Origin: Arcuatula senhousia
Lineage: Eukaryota; Mollusca; Bivalvia; Mytilida; Mytilidae
Assembly: GCA_963971305.1 (NCBI GenBank)
Contig: OZ020307.1
Coordinates: 61,253,702-61,317,701 of the forward strand
DNA: 64,000 bases
Direction of reading: 5' to 3'
Positions within the stretch are counted from its first letter, which is position 1. Each line of letters opens with the position of its first letter. Of the stretch, positions 15,301 to 25,648 are shown one piece after another. A program made the position numbers and the translations under genes. The notes under the pieces are model-generated. The model was not told the DNA's origin, did not search any database, and worked only from the letters and a program-made list of their open reading frames with translations.

Positions 15301-18300
15301 ACATAGAGATTAGCTGTTGCTTGCTTAAATGTTCAGCTCATTTAGCTCTACAAAATTCTCCATAGGGTCCAAGTTGTCAGATGAACCCTTATAGGGGTTA
15401 CGGTCCATGAAAAATAGCGATTTGATTTTTCATGTTTTTGGCCTACAGAATGAAAACTATTGCAGATAGAGATTAGCTGTTGCTTGCTTAAATGTTCAGC
15501 TCATTTAGCTGTACAAAATTCTCCATAGGGTCGAAGTTGTCAGATGACCCCTTATAGGGGTTACGGCCCCTGAAAAAAGCGATTTTTAATGTTTTTGGCC
15601 TACAGAATGAAAACTATTGCAGATAGAGATTAGTTGTTGCTTGCTTAAATGTTCAGCTCATATAGCTCTACAAAAGTCTCCATAGGGTCAAAGTTGTCAG
15701 ATGACTCCTTATAGGGGTTATGGCCCCTTATAGGTGAAAAATGGTGTTTTTGGCCTATAGAATGAAAACTATTGCAGGTAGAGAAAAGCTGTTGCTTGCT
15801 TAAATGTTCAGCTCATTTAGCTCTACAAAAGTATAGGGTCAACATCAAGACCAGGTGAGCGATTCAGGCTCCTGGGAGCCTCTTGTTATATAAATACAGT
15901 TCAAGCATATTTCTGTATTATTTATAGTTCCTAGGATCCAGTTCAAGTTGGCCAGTTATAGTATTATGGAACCAGTTTTTGCTGACATGGTGTCAACTCT
16001 GGTTGTCATGGTGACAAGAACAGGGGACCTGAACCGAACATCTGTGGTCCGATGTAGCACCAGAGATGGGTCTGCTTTGTCAGGGCTGGATTACAATGCA
16101 AAGAGCAGTTTACTTGAATTTAAACCAGGTTTGTTTCACCATTAAGTTTCAAAACACATGTTTCATCAAATAAACAACATTTGTAAAAGTAGAATATTTA
16201 GATATTTTGTTCTTTAATATGGCATAAAGTTTTGACCAGATTTCACAAAATGAAAATATTTTCTTGACAGTTTTCTCAGCAACTACTTATCACAGCATTT
16301 TGATATTTGATAGAGGTGTCCATATTGTTTGATTCTTTTTTGGGCATTTTACTTATCAACTACCTGTAAAGCAAAATATGCCCATTTTGGTGCCCCATCC
16401 CCAAAAGTAGCGGTTCAGGTAGTGTTTAGGTTCGTATGTCCGTTTGCCTCAAATGTTGAGAGATGGGGCATTATTAACTTTTGGACATATTCTCGTTACT
16501 TAAAAACATATTATAATCAAAAAGATATTTCGTACCTTCAAATTTGTTATCATCCCTTTTTAGGTGTAAGATCTATAGAATTCCCTGTAGAAGTACTCTA
16601 CAACAGTGAAACAGAATGGCATGAATCCTTCTACATTGTTCTGGATAAGAACAGTTTCCGAGGGGCGGACCCTGGTCCTATCACATCTACAACAGTAACC
16701 ATCTTAGATGATGAAGTATCTGGGAGCCTGGTTTTACCTGCACCACCTGTCGTAAGTGCAATTTAAGATATAACCAGTAGGGTTAGGTTATTCCACATCT
16801 CATTATTTTCTATTATTGTTCTTGATAAGACCAGTTTCTGAGGAGCTGACCCTGGTTCTTTTATATCTTTGACTGTTACTATCTGAGATAAGGTGTCTGG
16901 GAGTCTGATGTTACCAACACTATCTATCTTTCTTCCTTATCAGCTACTGGTAGAAAAAATCAAAATCATGTCAGACAAAATGGATGGAGCTTGCTTTGAT
17001 TAGTGTTTGGCTGGTTGATGTACTGAGATGATCACCTTAGTATTCCTAATTTGTCTTCACAAACCTGTGTGTTTTTTGTAACTACCCGACCCAAAGATTG
17101 CAATGGAAGGGAGAGGCTTGGCGTGCCTTAAAATCTTGTTCAACCCACCACTTATTTTGAAATCCCTGTACCAAGTCAGGACCATTGTGATCTTCGATTT
17201 TTCCGGTATGTCTTCCTTGTTTTGTCTTGTCTCATGGACATTTGAGATTGATTCTCCAAGTTCAGTAATTTTGTTATTACCATTATTTGTAAGTTATATT
17301 GAACTTTAAACTGGAAGGGTTTAATTTATTCAAAGTTCAATATCAGTTAGGAAATGTAAAGAATGTTGTTTGAACATAAGTTTCAATACGGTGATGTCTT
17401 AAGGGTCTTTCAGTAGGGTACCATTAGTTTCCAATATTTCCATAGGTTTGCTCTAGACATGTAAAAAAGTATGCATTAAGTATAAAAGGTCAAAAACTAT
17501 TACATTGCTGTTATCATATCTGCATATATTTTATAAAAATAACTTTTAGAATTATTTTGATATTCTTGGAGTACAAGTTGATCTTTTTTGTTCACTATAC
17601 TCCCTATTTTCTTAAGGTTGTTTCCTTATTACATTATGATGATGTTGAGATAGGAATGCAGACTTCACCAAGTCCTGGGTATCCACTAATATGTGTTACA
17701 GTAAGTATTTAATGGTAAAGTGAAAATTAAGGCTTCACCAAGTACTAGCCACCCTGTTATATGTGTTATAGTAAGCATTTTTTTTAAAGTAATATAATCT
17801 TTGATTGTAATGTGAAAATAATAAAAAAATGAAAAATATAGTTGGTTTATAAGTTTGATTTTAACATGTACATTAGTTTTTAAAAAGCTGATACTATTTC
17901 ATTTCTTAACAAACAGTTGTATAGGTTTAATTTATTAATACTTTGCAAGCAGTAACCAATAGATCATCCTACAACTGCACTAGCAATTTTGTAACCTTGA
18001 ATGTTTAAAATAAACATAAAATTAGAGTTAATCAGGCTTGATATTAATTCGACAATTGGAAAAACTGCTTGTGTGTAATACAGATGTTTTACCACTTGTT
18101 TTTGTTTTTTTCTATTTTAGCCATGTGATGTTCACCATCCATCTTTTATGGAGACTCAGCCATTGTGTCAAAAGGCGGGCATTAACCAGACCTCCATGTT
18201 GTATAGCTGGGAAGTTGCTATGCCAACAGAAAATGGTGGAACAAGGTCACCTTTTGTCCCAGTAACAGAAAATACAGTTTTCACAAGTGTGGAAACCCAA

Positions 18301-21300
18301 GTTCTTGACAGTATATACTTCCGTCCTAGTTTCTATGTCAGGTGCATAGCACAGCCCCTCCATCGGAACTGGAACCCAGGGGTTCCCACACCCAGTAGTG
18401 AAATTATTATCAGCAGTGACACTGGGATATGTAAATCACCTGTCTATAGGCAGACCAAGAATTTTTATGGTGCTCAATCATTTCTGGCTAAGTTAGATTA
18501 CGTCGGACCAGAGGATAGGAAACACCCAAACAAAGTCCATATATCTATAAGAATACCTCATCAGGACGGCCACATTCCTCTCATATCCACCCATCCTCTT
18601 CATAATCTACGATTTGTCTTATCTGACCCAGTTTACAGACAACAGCATGTCTGCTCAAATCTACTCAGGGACACAGAGAGAGCAAGAATCATTGACAGCA
18701 GCTTTTTGGATGGGTCTGAAAATTTTCTACCCTCGTACAATTTTCCATACCAGTTTGACTTAAAGTTGAGAGAGAATAAGACAATAGATTTGTACCGCCA
18801 TCTAGACCTGAAGTCATGTATGTGGAGATTTGATGCATGGTATCACATGACGAATCTTGTGGACCTCTGTGGAGGAAAAGTAGTTTCAGACTTCCAGGTA
18901 TAAATAACATATAATTGAGCTCTTGAAACTGCATTTGCATTTTTGTCTCGCCTGCGACGAATAGTCGCGGAAGGCGAGACATAGGTATTACTTTCCGGCG
19001 GCGGCGGCGTAAACTTTTTTGTAAGACTTTTGTGGACAATGAATTGCTTGAAAAGTATAATAGCTAGGCATCTGATATTTGGTATACAGACAGTTCAGGT
19101 TATGGTCTACGCAACTGTCACCATGTCATGTAACCCTGACCCCATTTTCACGCTCCAGTGACTTTGTGAACTTAGGTCTTTTTTCAGGCCTTAAACTTTT
19201 TTGTAAGACTTTTGTGGACGATGAATTGCTGGAAAAGTATATTAGCTAGGCATCTGATATTAGGTATACAGACAGTTTAGGTTATGGTCTACGCAACTGT
19301 TACCATGATGCGTGACCCTGACCCCATTTTCACGCTCTAGTGACTCTGTGAACTTAGGTCTTTTTCAGACTGAAAAACTTTTTTGTAAGACTTTTGTGGA
19401 TGATGAATTGCTGGAAAGTTATAATAGCTAGGCATCTGATATTGGGTAAACAGACAGTTGCAGTTATGGACAATGCAACTGTCACCATGCCATGTGACCA
19501 TGACCCCATTTTTACGCTCCAGTGACTCTGTGAACTTAGGTCTTTTTTTCAGACAGAAAACTTTTTGTAATTCTTGTGTGGACAATGGATTGCTTGAATA
19601 GTATAATTACTAGGCATCTGGTATTAGGTATACATACAGTTTTTGTGTTTATATCAAGAAATGAAAGCTTAGGTAGTTGATTTTAGTGATGGTGCCGGCA
19701 GGCGAGACATACTTTTAGTGGCCACACTTGTTATGTAACATGGTCTACAGGTTTTTTGGTGCCCTTCTAGACATTATTTTCCATGAACACACATTAACTG
19801 CATTTTATAAAAATACACTGTTTGTGTGTTTTAATATACAAAAACCAGATAAACGGTCCCATTCTAATACAATGTACATCTATCTACAAATATGGTTGGT
19901 TTGCATTCTTAATTGCATATAAAGTTAGTATGAATGAAATAGAGTATCTTTCAAGGTTAAATTCAAATCGTAAATGAAACCACTAAAAATTTATGTCAAA
20001 TTTATCAGTTTATTATTAAGTAATTAACAATCATTAATTACAGGTAAAAGATGGTGGGAAGACTTACCTGACGGTTCGTGTACCTCTGTACGTGTATTAC
20101 CTGTACACGACTGCTCCCGTGGGCTGGGGCTCACTTCAACATCATACTGAGATGGAGTTCTCCTTCTACTATAGTAACATACTGTGGCAGACAGGGTTAG
20201 AAACCCAGGGAAAGATTGCTGGAGATCTACAAGTTCTGAAAGTATTGGTGGGACGTGATGGGAAACTTGTTATTGACTTTAAAACACAGCCACAGTTTAG
20301 AGGTAAAGAAATTAATGATACAATGAAATGAGTTTAGAATGATTTGTTGTTTGAGTTACAATTAAACCTTCTAAAGGAAACCCTTAACCCTTGATAGACT
20401 GAAAATCTGTATAACAAACCTAACTGATACATTTTAGACCTTTATAAACCAAGCACCTGTCTATTCCAAACAAATACCTCTGTCCTATGGTGGTTACTGT
20501 AGTAATACATTCAGTTTTGATACATATCAATTCTGTAATGACTGTAAAATATCATCCACAAATAAAAATCCTCGTGCTTGCTGACAACAAATGTAAATGA
20601 TGTCACAATATGTCAACATATTGCACTTACAAAAATATTGAACATTTAAAGTCGTCAGAAAACTTAAACTTCATAGAATGTGCGTATTTACTTTGGTAAG
20701 GAAGAATAATTTTTTGAAAATTTTGTCTCCATAATTTTCTGTCCCAAGCCACATTTAATTTTTCTCGTTTCAGGCATCTATGTCCTCCAGCATAAGACAT
20801 TACCAGACGTGAAAAGTAAAGTTACCGCTCCTGTTGGCATGCCCATTAACCTTGATTTGACCTTAGTCTGGTCCCAGCAGACGTTTGATGGTCCACACCA
20901 GCTATGGAGGGCAACCAGTAATTACAATCTTAAGGTTGGTATCGAATATATCGAATATATATAAGCAACTAGGAGAAGACCACGTAAGTTGGTATAACTT
21001 GTGTCTCATCCTTTTTGTTAATTATATGTATTCATATGTATTAGCAAATAAAATATGTTTAAACTCAATATATATCTTAATTTTGTTTACTTTGCTACTT
21101 CAAGTGAACATGCAGAAATTGTAAGCAATATATATTTATTCTAGCAAATGTACCAAATTTTGGTTAAAGTTGTGCTTCTAAGCCCTTATATTAGTGTCTA
21201 CCTTAAAAAAATACTTAATCTATGGACAGGAAAACACTGGCCCTTCTGATTATTTTGTTTTGTTCTTGTAGGACTACACAGGGACTTATGTTATAGAACT

Positions 21301-24300
21301 GATCCCATGTTTAGTAAAATCTACACAGATATTTATGACTCAGGATACACCATGTACAGCAAAGCAACCTCAAAGGTAAGAAGAGATCATTTTTGTTTGG
21401 AAAAGAATGTTAAAAAAACCCAAATCTATTAAACATCATTAAATGGCGAATCAAATAAAGGACCTGTCTGCAGTGAAATAAACTTTCAAAACAATGTATT
21501 AAAGATATGTGTGCATATTAATTTTCTTATATATTTATGTCCTTCAAAAATAGAACAGGCAGGTATGTAATATTGATATATAGATTAATATTGGAAAACA
21601 AGGAAAATTAGTATCCGCATAAAGTTATCAATTTTCGATGTGCCAAAATTGACGACCGTGAATTGAACAATGTTAAAAAAATATTCACAAACTGTTTTGA
21701 AATTCACATATGTTTTGTAGAAAACGCTTATGGTAAATTATTTTTTGTTGTTATTCTCTATATAGATTTGAAGTACCTATAGCCTTCCAACAATCCAACA
21801 GACCTGTGCCATTAGTATACTCTCTAGACACTAGCTTTGAACTTACCAACAACAAGGAGGTGTTCCTAAAGAATCCTTACACCAGTACATCTGCACTGGA
21901 TCCTGATTATGACAGCTCATTTGCACCAGGTTTGTGAGATTTTGTAATAACACTCATTACTTATAGGCCATCTTTATGTGAAGATTATATATGGGAAATT
22001 ACTTTCTTCCTACAATTTTAACTATTTGATTTTAAGGGAGCAGGGGTATTTATTTGTAAGCTTTATTTTTTTATAGTTTAAGGGGATACCTAACACTTTC
22101 GCAAAAATAAAATTGTGTCGTTAAAATTTCCTGAAAATTTGCAAAAATATGTACATAAGTGAAATGAATTTAAATGCAAAATCTTAAGAAAATCAAAATA
22201 TAGATTTCTTGCGAAAATTTTAATTGAACATAATAGAGATTCAACATTTCATATTTTGATCATTAACAAGCTTGAATTCTTTGAATAAAATGTTCTGGAT
22301 TAAAACATATCAAGTGATATTTATGAGTTGTCTCCCTTAGGTGTTCGGTATCCCCTTAAACCATTTATTCTAAACAAACTATAGAGTATTTATTGTTGAT
22401 ATGCTTTTGAAATTGTATTTTTCAGGTGAAATGTATGATAGAGTTTTATTATATTTCAGGTGAAGTATTGTATGGTAGAGTTTTATGGAACCCCGCTCAG
22501 GATCTTATGGAGGCTTATACTCTCTCTGTAGAAAAAGTCTACCTATGTACAGGTAAATACTTGAGAAATCTATAACATAAAAATAAAATCAATTTATGGA
22601 TTTGGGGGCTTAAATAAACATGCAGCTGCATGGATTTTAAATGGAGACTTCTGACCTCAATTTTGTAAAATTGACCTGCTTTGATAATTCATCAAAAAAC
22701 ATACCTGCAACCTCAATGAAAGTGCATTGTAATATCTACCTTTAACCTTTTTTGTAGGAATCTTATAATTGGAGGGGGTATCCTGGAGCCTTGATTTCGA
22801 ATATGATTTATTCTTTTGATTCAATAGTTATGATCATTTTTAATCACACAATGCAAGCTTATATAAGCCTTAATATTATAACAAAATTATGGATTTAATT
22901 TATGTTTCTCTGGAGCACTTATAGATAAAAGTATATTTGTTTTACTTTAAATACTTAAATATCGTATTCTTTTTCATTGTAGGCAGTAATGGTTTCATCC
23001 CGACCTTTGATCCCCAGGGAGAGGTTTATGGGGACGGTCCACAGTTTGGTTGTCTTCAACCTTCCCCTAAACTACAATACAGATTTCTTATTTTGGTGAG
23101 TTTAATGTTTCTTAAGACAGCAGTGAAAAGTAAAAACAGTCATCGACAAAAGACAAGGATTTTTTACCAAATTTGTTTAGTATGAAGTATACTTTTATGC
23201 TTTTATCTATCTTAGTTTAAATTTGACATACTGTTTGAAGTTTTTGGTATTTGTATGCTTATCTGTTAAACCTTTTGGCTATACCATCTCTGATGAGCTA
23301 TAAATAGAGAAAACATGGGAAAAGATGTTACGTTAAGTAAGTAATGATGCAGAACACATCATTAAAATATATGAATATTGAAAAATCTCAGGAATAACCC
23401 TTTAATTGCTGTTCTGTACATTCAAGTCCAAATAATTGCCTTGAATTGGAGCATGTCTGACACATATAAGAATTGATTACATGGCACTTCTGTTGCAACT
23501 TTTATATATGAATTGGGTTAAATGTAACATTTATAATGTTATAGGACAAAGGAAATCCAGATGTAGAGATTCATCATTTCAATGGTATTCCGTTCCATGC
23601 CAAGTTTACAGTTGACCTGGATAAAATTCCAGGAATGGATGGGTTTTACTTCAATGTTGATCCATTATACAAGGTATGCACCTTATCTATATATGCAAAA
23701 TCCTTTTGCTATGCTGCTCCTAATCCTGACACATCTGCTAAGTTTGGACCCTTTAACAATCCAAATAGGAGAAAATATGGAAATCTGCAATATTAAAATA
23801 ACTTTCTACTATATGAATCCTTTATAGCCAATTAAATGCTTCATTCCCCAAAGCTGAACAGGAACTCATCAAGGTACTTTGGGGAACTGGTGCTTAATCT
23901 ATCTATAGAATTTTGTAACAGTAGGAGCTTTGTTCAGTTTAACTCGCACCTTCATTGAAAATGAAAACTACTCATAGGTAGATGATTTTTTCCTGAAGGA
24001 AAAAAACTCCTATCTCTGAGAGAAATTGCTATTATCTATGATTTTTGCAACTAAATAATTTTCTTTTATGAATCTAATGTTTTAAACAACCCTTTGACAT
24101 TTATTTTGCACATTTTCTTTTGTATAAATACCATTTTTGAGCTATTTTGCCAATATGAAATTTTCAACAGGTAATCTTTTATACAAGGAATTTTTTTCCT
24201 TCATACAACAAGATAATCTCCTCTCCATAGATGTCAGTTTAAACTGATCAGAGAAATCAACTTCCATTGTAACACATTCAATAGGAGAATTAAGTACAGG

Positions 24301-25093
24301 TGCTCCAGAGTACCTTGATGAGTCCCTGTTCAGCTTGGGGTAATTAAACATTTGATTGGCTATAAATGTTTAAAGAAAGTTGGTATTACATGTATTTTTT
24401 GGGGGAAATGATTGATACTTGTATTTCAGATGAATATTCTTTCATTTAAGATTTTAAAATTATTTTTTCTTCCTTTTATAGGTTAGCTCAGGGAACCAGT
24501 GGTATTTACAAGTGATTTATGTGATAACTAAGTCAGGGACCTCTCGTCTTCATTTCCACAGTAAAAGATCAGCAATATTTGCTGCTCGACGAAAACGTGA
24601 TATTTCTACCTCAATTTTTACTAATAGTTCCGTTTCTAATAGCAATGGAACAGATATTAAACACATTCCAATACAAAGTGATTTACTGCTGAAAGATGTT
24701 GCGTCAGAACAGTCTAATAATAACTCATTGACGTATGTGTTGCCATCAATATCCATCATCATTATTTTAGCCGTGATAGTTATTTTCATAATCTTCAAAA
24801 GAAGGAGACGAAAAAGAGACAAAGCGTTACCCAGGAGTGAACAAGAGTCAGAATTAACCAAAGAAAACTCTTTACCTCTATTAAATCAAAATCTTAGCCA
24901 GAATAGACTCAGTCAAAATAGACTTAGTCAAAACAGACTTAGTCTCCGCCTCTCAGGGTCAAGGGTCAATGTCAATGTCACAGAAGTCAAGGACACAGTG
25001 GTGACCTCAGAGGACAGGGAGAGACGACTCAGTATTAGGATAAAAAATACAAATCCAAAATCTCAGGGAGACGTACAGGGAACTGAAGTTTAG
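377..25093 (+). CDS. FRAS1/FREM2-family extracellular matrix protein, 3' part (30 exons, 5' end outside window)
   Basis: Partial gene. Exons by GT/AG and frame: 377-459, 706-886, 1288-1596, 1931-2110, 3691-3815, 4141-4281, 4691-4945, 5257-5349, 5678-5828, 8932-9155, 9520-9784, 10331-10411, 10592-10761, 11190-11313, 11758-11969, 12611-12758, 13133-13338, 13774-13930, 15928-16128, 16564-16751, 17617-17700, 18121-18897, 20044-20302, 20774-20934, 21272-21375, 21766-21929, 22460-22552, 22983-23095, 23545-23673, 24482-25093. All phases join, giving 5,990 nt and about 1,995 residues to a TAG. Domain order is CSPG repeats, five Calx-beta domains, the family C-terminal region, one membrane helix and a short tail, which is the FRAS1/FREM2 plan; FREM1 ends in a C-type lectin domain instead. 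In vertebrates these proteins form a complex that anchors epidermis to dermis under the basement membrane. FRAS1 and FREM2 cannot be told apart here because the N-terminal half is missing. Confidence 0.93.
2505..3626. mobile_element. Non-autonomous DNA transposon with TA-flanked inverted ends (about 1.1 kb)
   Basis: It starts taccgtattttgccatgta and ends with its inverse, gcaaaatacggta. The inverted similarity goes deeper, with tacaatgcgcacccc on the left against its match near 3550 on the right, giving imperfect inverted ends of about 55 bp. A TA dinucleotide at each edge suggests a TA target as in Tc1/mariner-like superfamilies. Open frames inside are short and I recognise no transposase. 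It sits in the intron between FRAS1/FREM exons 1931-2110 and 3691-3815. Confidence 0.7.
5969..6172. mobile_element. Short inverted-repeat element (MITE), about 200 bp
   Basis: The left end (ctgtggattcacttatttttg, then aattttcgtggttt) is matched in inverse by the right end (aaccacgaaaatt ... aatgaaaccacag). The internal sequence repeats the same ttttcgtgg motif. A decayed relative of the same type appears at about 62400-62640. It has no coding capacity and lies in the intron after exon 5678-5828. Confidence 0.65.
6203..8158 (+). mobile_element. Tandem-core element, family A, copy 1 (pearl/Helentron-like)
   Basis: The head (ttttagctcacctggaccaa, with the paired ggtccatgtgagct) is followed by a CGTC/CTGTC-rich microsatellite (about 6250-6300). 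Then come about ten degenerate copies of a roughly 165 bp core marked by gaccccttataggggttaca, tgaaaactattgcagata and agctgttgcttgcttaaatg. The right end has ccaggtgagc (inverse of the head), a perfect hairpin aggctcctgggagcct, and then cttgttta. This layout resembles bivalve pearl elements and Helentron-associated elements; class assignment is inference. It fills most of the intron 5829-8931. Confidence 0.75.
8272..8694. mobile_element. Short inverted-repeat element with 6 bp flanking direct repeat
   Basis: The ends are catacatgtga on the left and the near-inverse tcacatgcatg on the right. Both are flanked by the identical hexamer atcact (8266-8271 and 8695-8700), which looks like a target-site duplication. 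The interior has a repeated ggagatttt motif and no credible open frame. Confidence 0.5.
11092..11165 (+). repeat. Decayed duplicate of exon 11190-11313 (echo exon)
   Basis: This stretch matches the acceptor and the first ~65 bases of the real exon, including the identical block agaattcaga, at roughly three quarters identity by eye. In the frame of the real exon it hits a stop (gtt taa), so it cannot be used. It lies about 25 bases upstream of the genuine acceptor. Confidence 0.7.
12210..12475. repeat. Dispersed repeat in intron, relative at 57155-57430
   Basis: The stretch from attatactcctgcttcgaag onward resembles 57157 onward (attataccctgcttcaaaga), with similar following text on both sides about feature length 250 bp. 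It has no open frame. The class is unknown. Confidence 0.4.
14511..15888 (+). mobile_element. Tandem-core element, family A, copy 2
   Basis: Same head (ttagctcacctggcc), a longer (cgtcgtc)n tract at about 14563-14618, about eight copies of the same roughly 165 bp core (gaccccttataggggtta, tgaaaactattgcagata), and the same right end with ccaggtgagc, the hairpin aggctcctgggagcct and cttgttat. It lies in the intron before FRAS1/FREM exon 15928-16128, in the same orientation as copy 1. Confidence 0.75.
16808..16930 (+). repeat. Decayed duplicate of exon 16564-16751 (echo exon)
   Basis: About 57 bases after the donor of the Calx-beta exon, a 120-base stretch repeats its second half: attgttcttgataagaccag against attgttctggataagaacag, and ggtgtctgggagtctg against agtatctgggagcctg. 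The copy has an in-frame TGA (agt ttc tga) and small shifts, so it is dead. Confidence 0.75.
17730..17782 (+). repeat. Duplicate of the 3' end and donor of exon 17617-17700 (echo exon)
   Basis: Thirty bases into the intron, ggcttcaccaagtactag ... atgtgttatagtaagcattt repeats the last ~40 bases of the exon together with its donor (cttcaccaagtcctggg ... atgtgttacagtaagtattt). The copy keeps an open frame and a consensus-like gtaag donor, so it might act as a cryptic donor. Confidence 0.7.
18941..19735 (+). mobile_element. Tandem-core element, family B, copy 1
   Basis: The head ttttgtctcgcctgcgacga is followed by a short (cgg)n tract, about 3.5 copies of a ~180 bp core (ttttgtaagacttttgtgga, gctaggcatctgatat, ctgaccccattttcacgctc), and an end with gccggcaggcgagacat (inverse of the head), the palindrome gtggccac and cttgtt. 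It occupies the intron between exons 18121-18897 and 20044-20302. Confidence 0.75.
22078..22360. mobile_element. MITE with 14 bp perfect inverted ends, about 283 bp
   Basis: Left end tttaaggggatacctaacac and right end gtgttcggtatccccttaaa are inverse to each other, with the terminal 14 bases perfect. The interior is AT-rich with no open frame. It lies in an intron near the FRAS1/FREM 3' end. Confidence 0.7.
22415..22450 (+). repeat. Duplicated splice-acceptor segment beside exon 22460-22552 (echo exon)
   Basis: tttttcaggtgaaatgta plus gatagagttttat repeats the acceptor and first bases of the real exon (atttcaggtgaagtat, ggtagagttttat) about 32 bases upstream. Using this upstream AG would read into a TGA after 12 codons, so the downstream acceptor is the productive one. 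Confidence 0.65.
23846..24340. mobile_element. Inverted-repeat element, about 495 bp with ~50 bp ends
   Basis: The left end (ccccaaagctgaacaggaac, then tcatcaaggtact) and the right end (agtaccttgatga, then gtccctgttcagcttgggg) are inverse over about 50 bases. The interior has gaaggaaaaaaactcctat and agataatctc motifs that recur at 60525-60608 and 61365-61470, so a related element is present in the last DHHC-gene intron. It sits in the last intron of the FRAS1/FREM gene. Confidence 0.7.
24482..25093 (+). other. Last FRAS1/FREM exon: furin-type site, membrane helix, cytoplasmic tail with PDZ ligand
   Basis: The exon finishes the ectodomain (SSGNQWYLQVIYVITKSG), then has a basic RRKR site at 24587-24598 that fits a proprotein-convertase cleavage site. 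About 45 residues further comes a hydrophobic helix, VLPSISIIIILAVIVIFIIF (about 24737-24796), then a stop-transfer KRRRRKR and a roughly 95-residue tail. The tail has a three-fold SQNRL repeat (24896-24943) and ends in G-T-E-V just before TAG at 25091, a class I PDZ-binding C-terminus (T at -2, V at 0). In vertebrates Fras1 and Frem2 bind GRIP1 through C-terminal PDZ ligands, and furin processing sheds Fras1. Sharing of both here is inference from motifs. Confidence 0.88.
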
Positions 25094-25379
25094 TTATTGT
25101 TTTATAATTTGTTTATATTTTCTATTGTTGTAATAGGAACTTTAAATATTGTTCTGTCATGGTTAAGTTTTGACAAGCATTCTGTCCTGAAAAGTGCTGT
25201 ACATGATGTGGTTATTTATTGGTAGAAGTTTATTTTGAAAACAAAAATATTCTATTTTACTTGATCTTTTAGAAGGTCAATATGATATGCAATTATTTGT
25301 TAGTGGATGTTTGGTCATACTCAGGTTAAAAAATAACTCCATCCGTAAGGTTTATTTTATACTAGAAAAAAATGCCAGC

Positions 25380-25648
25380 CATAAAAGGACAAGGTAGGAT
25401 AAGTGAACAAATTATCCCCCTTAATTTTGCATATATAACTTTTTATGAATATTTTATTGTAATTGCAGGATTTTGTAGTTTAAAGGTAATATTTGATGGA
25501 AAAGACATATTTCAATTTTTTTTAGAAAAAGTCATTTTTCACATATTTAGCTCAACACTGAAAAGAAATCTGACAAAGCGTAGCTTTAAAACATATCAGT
25601 TTTGAAAAAAGAGGCCAAAAACAGCCCTTATCATACCTTGTCCTTTAT
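25380..25648. mobile_element. MITE with ~22 bp inverted ends
   Basis: Left end aaaaggacaaggtaggataag and right end cttatcataccttgtccttta are inverse with one or two mismatches. The interior is AT-rich without a real open frame. It starts 290 bases after the FRAS1/FREM stop and may be transcribed in its 3' UTR. Confidence 0.65.

Larger units (their letters stand above)
9060..16751 (+). other. Exons coding five Calx-beta domains
   Basis: Five Calx-beta domains follow the CSPG array, most split over two exons. They begin near 9066 (IEFAAEDFNVTES), 10336 (IEFKDVVYHVNETSG), 11764 (VYLSLSQYHFDENSGD), 13139 (MQFKSEEYTVNETS) and 15934 (IQFKLASYSIMEP). Each has the family strand 'I-x-F-x-PGE' (for example ITFGPGERTK at about 11939) and ends in an acidic 'IVDDxEFE...' plus 'V.I.DDE' block (for example INDDSTFEGPERF, IDDSEFENSEEF, VDDTDFEPKELF). 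Acidic residues at those positions bind calcium in Calx-beta domains generally, so calcium binding is an inference. Five copies is the number found in FRAS1 and FREM2. The introns here hold a large tandem-core element (14511-15888) and two decayed exon copies. Confidence 0.9.
17617..23673 (+). other. Exons coding the conserved FRAS1/FREM C-terminal extracellular region
   Basis: Nine exons (17617-17700 to 23545-23673) encode the globular stretch between the last Calx-beta domain and the membrane helix. The 777 bp exon 18121-18897 is the largest in the window (259 codons, several cysteines). The next exons contain the family hallmark around 'VPLYVYYLYTTAP' and 'TEMEFSFYYSNILW', followed by 'DGKLVIDFKTQPQFRG', which I recognise from FRAS1/FREM2 C-termini. 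Later exons carry 'GEVLYGRVLWNPAQDL' and 'FHAKFTVDLDKIPGMDGF'. No catalytic motif is present; the part is structural. All splice phases agree. Introns contain a tandem-core repeat (18941-19735), an inverted-repeat element (22078-22360) and decayed duplicate sequence at 17730 and 22415. Confidence 0.88.

Noticed and set aside
18689..19039. 116-codon minus-strand frame
   Set aside because: It is antisense to the large FRAS1/FREM exon and runs into the family B head.
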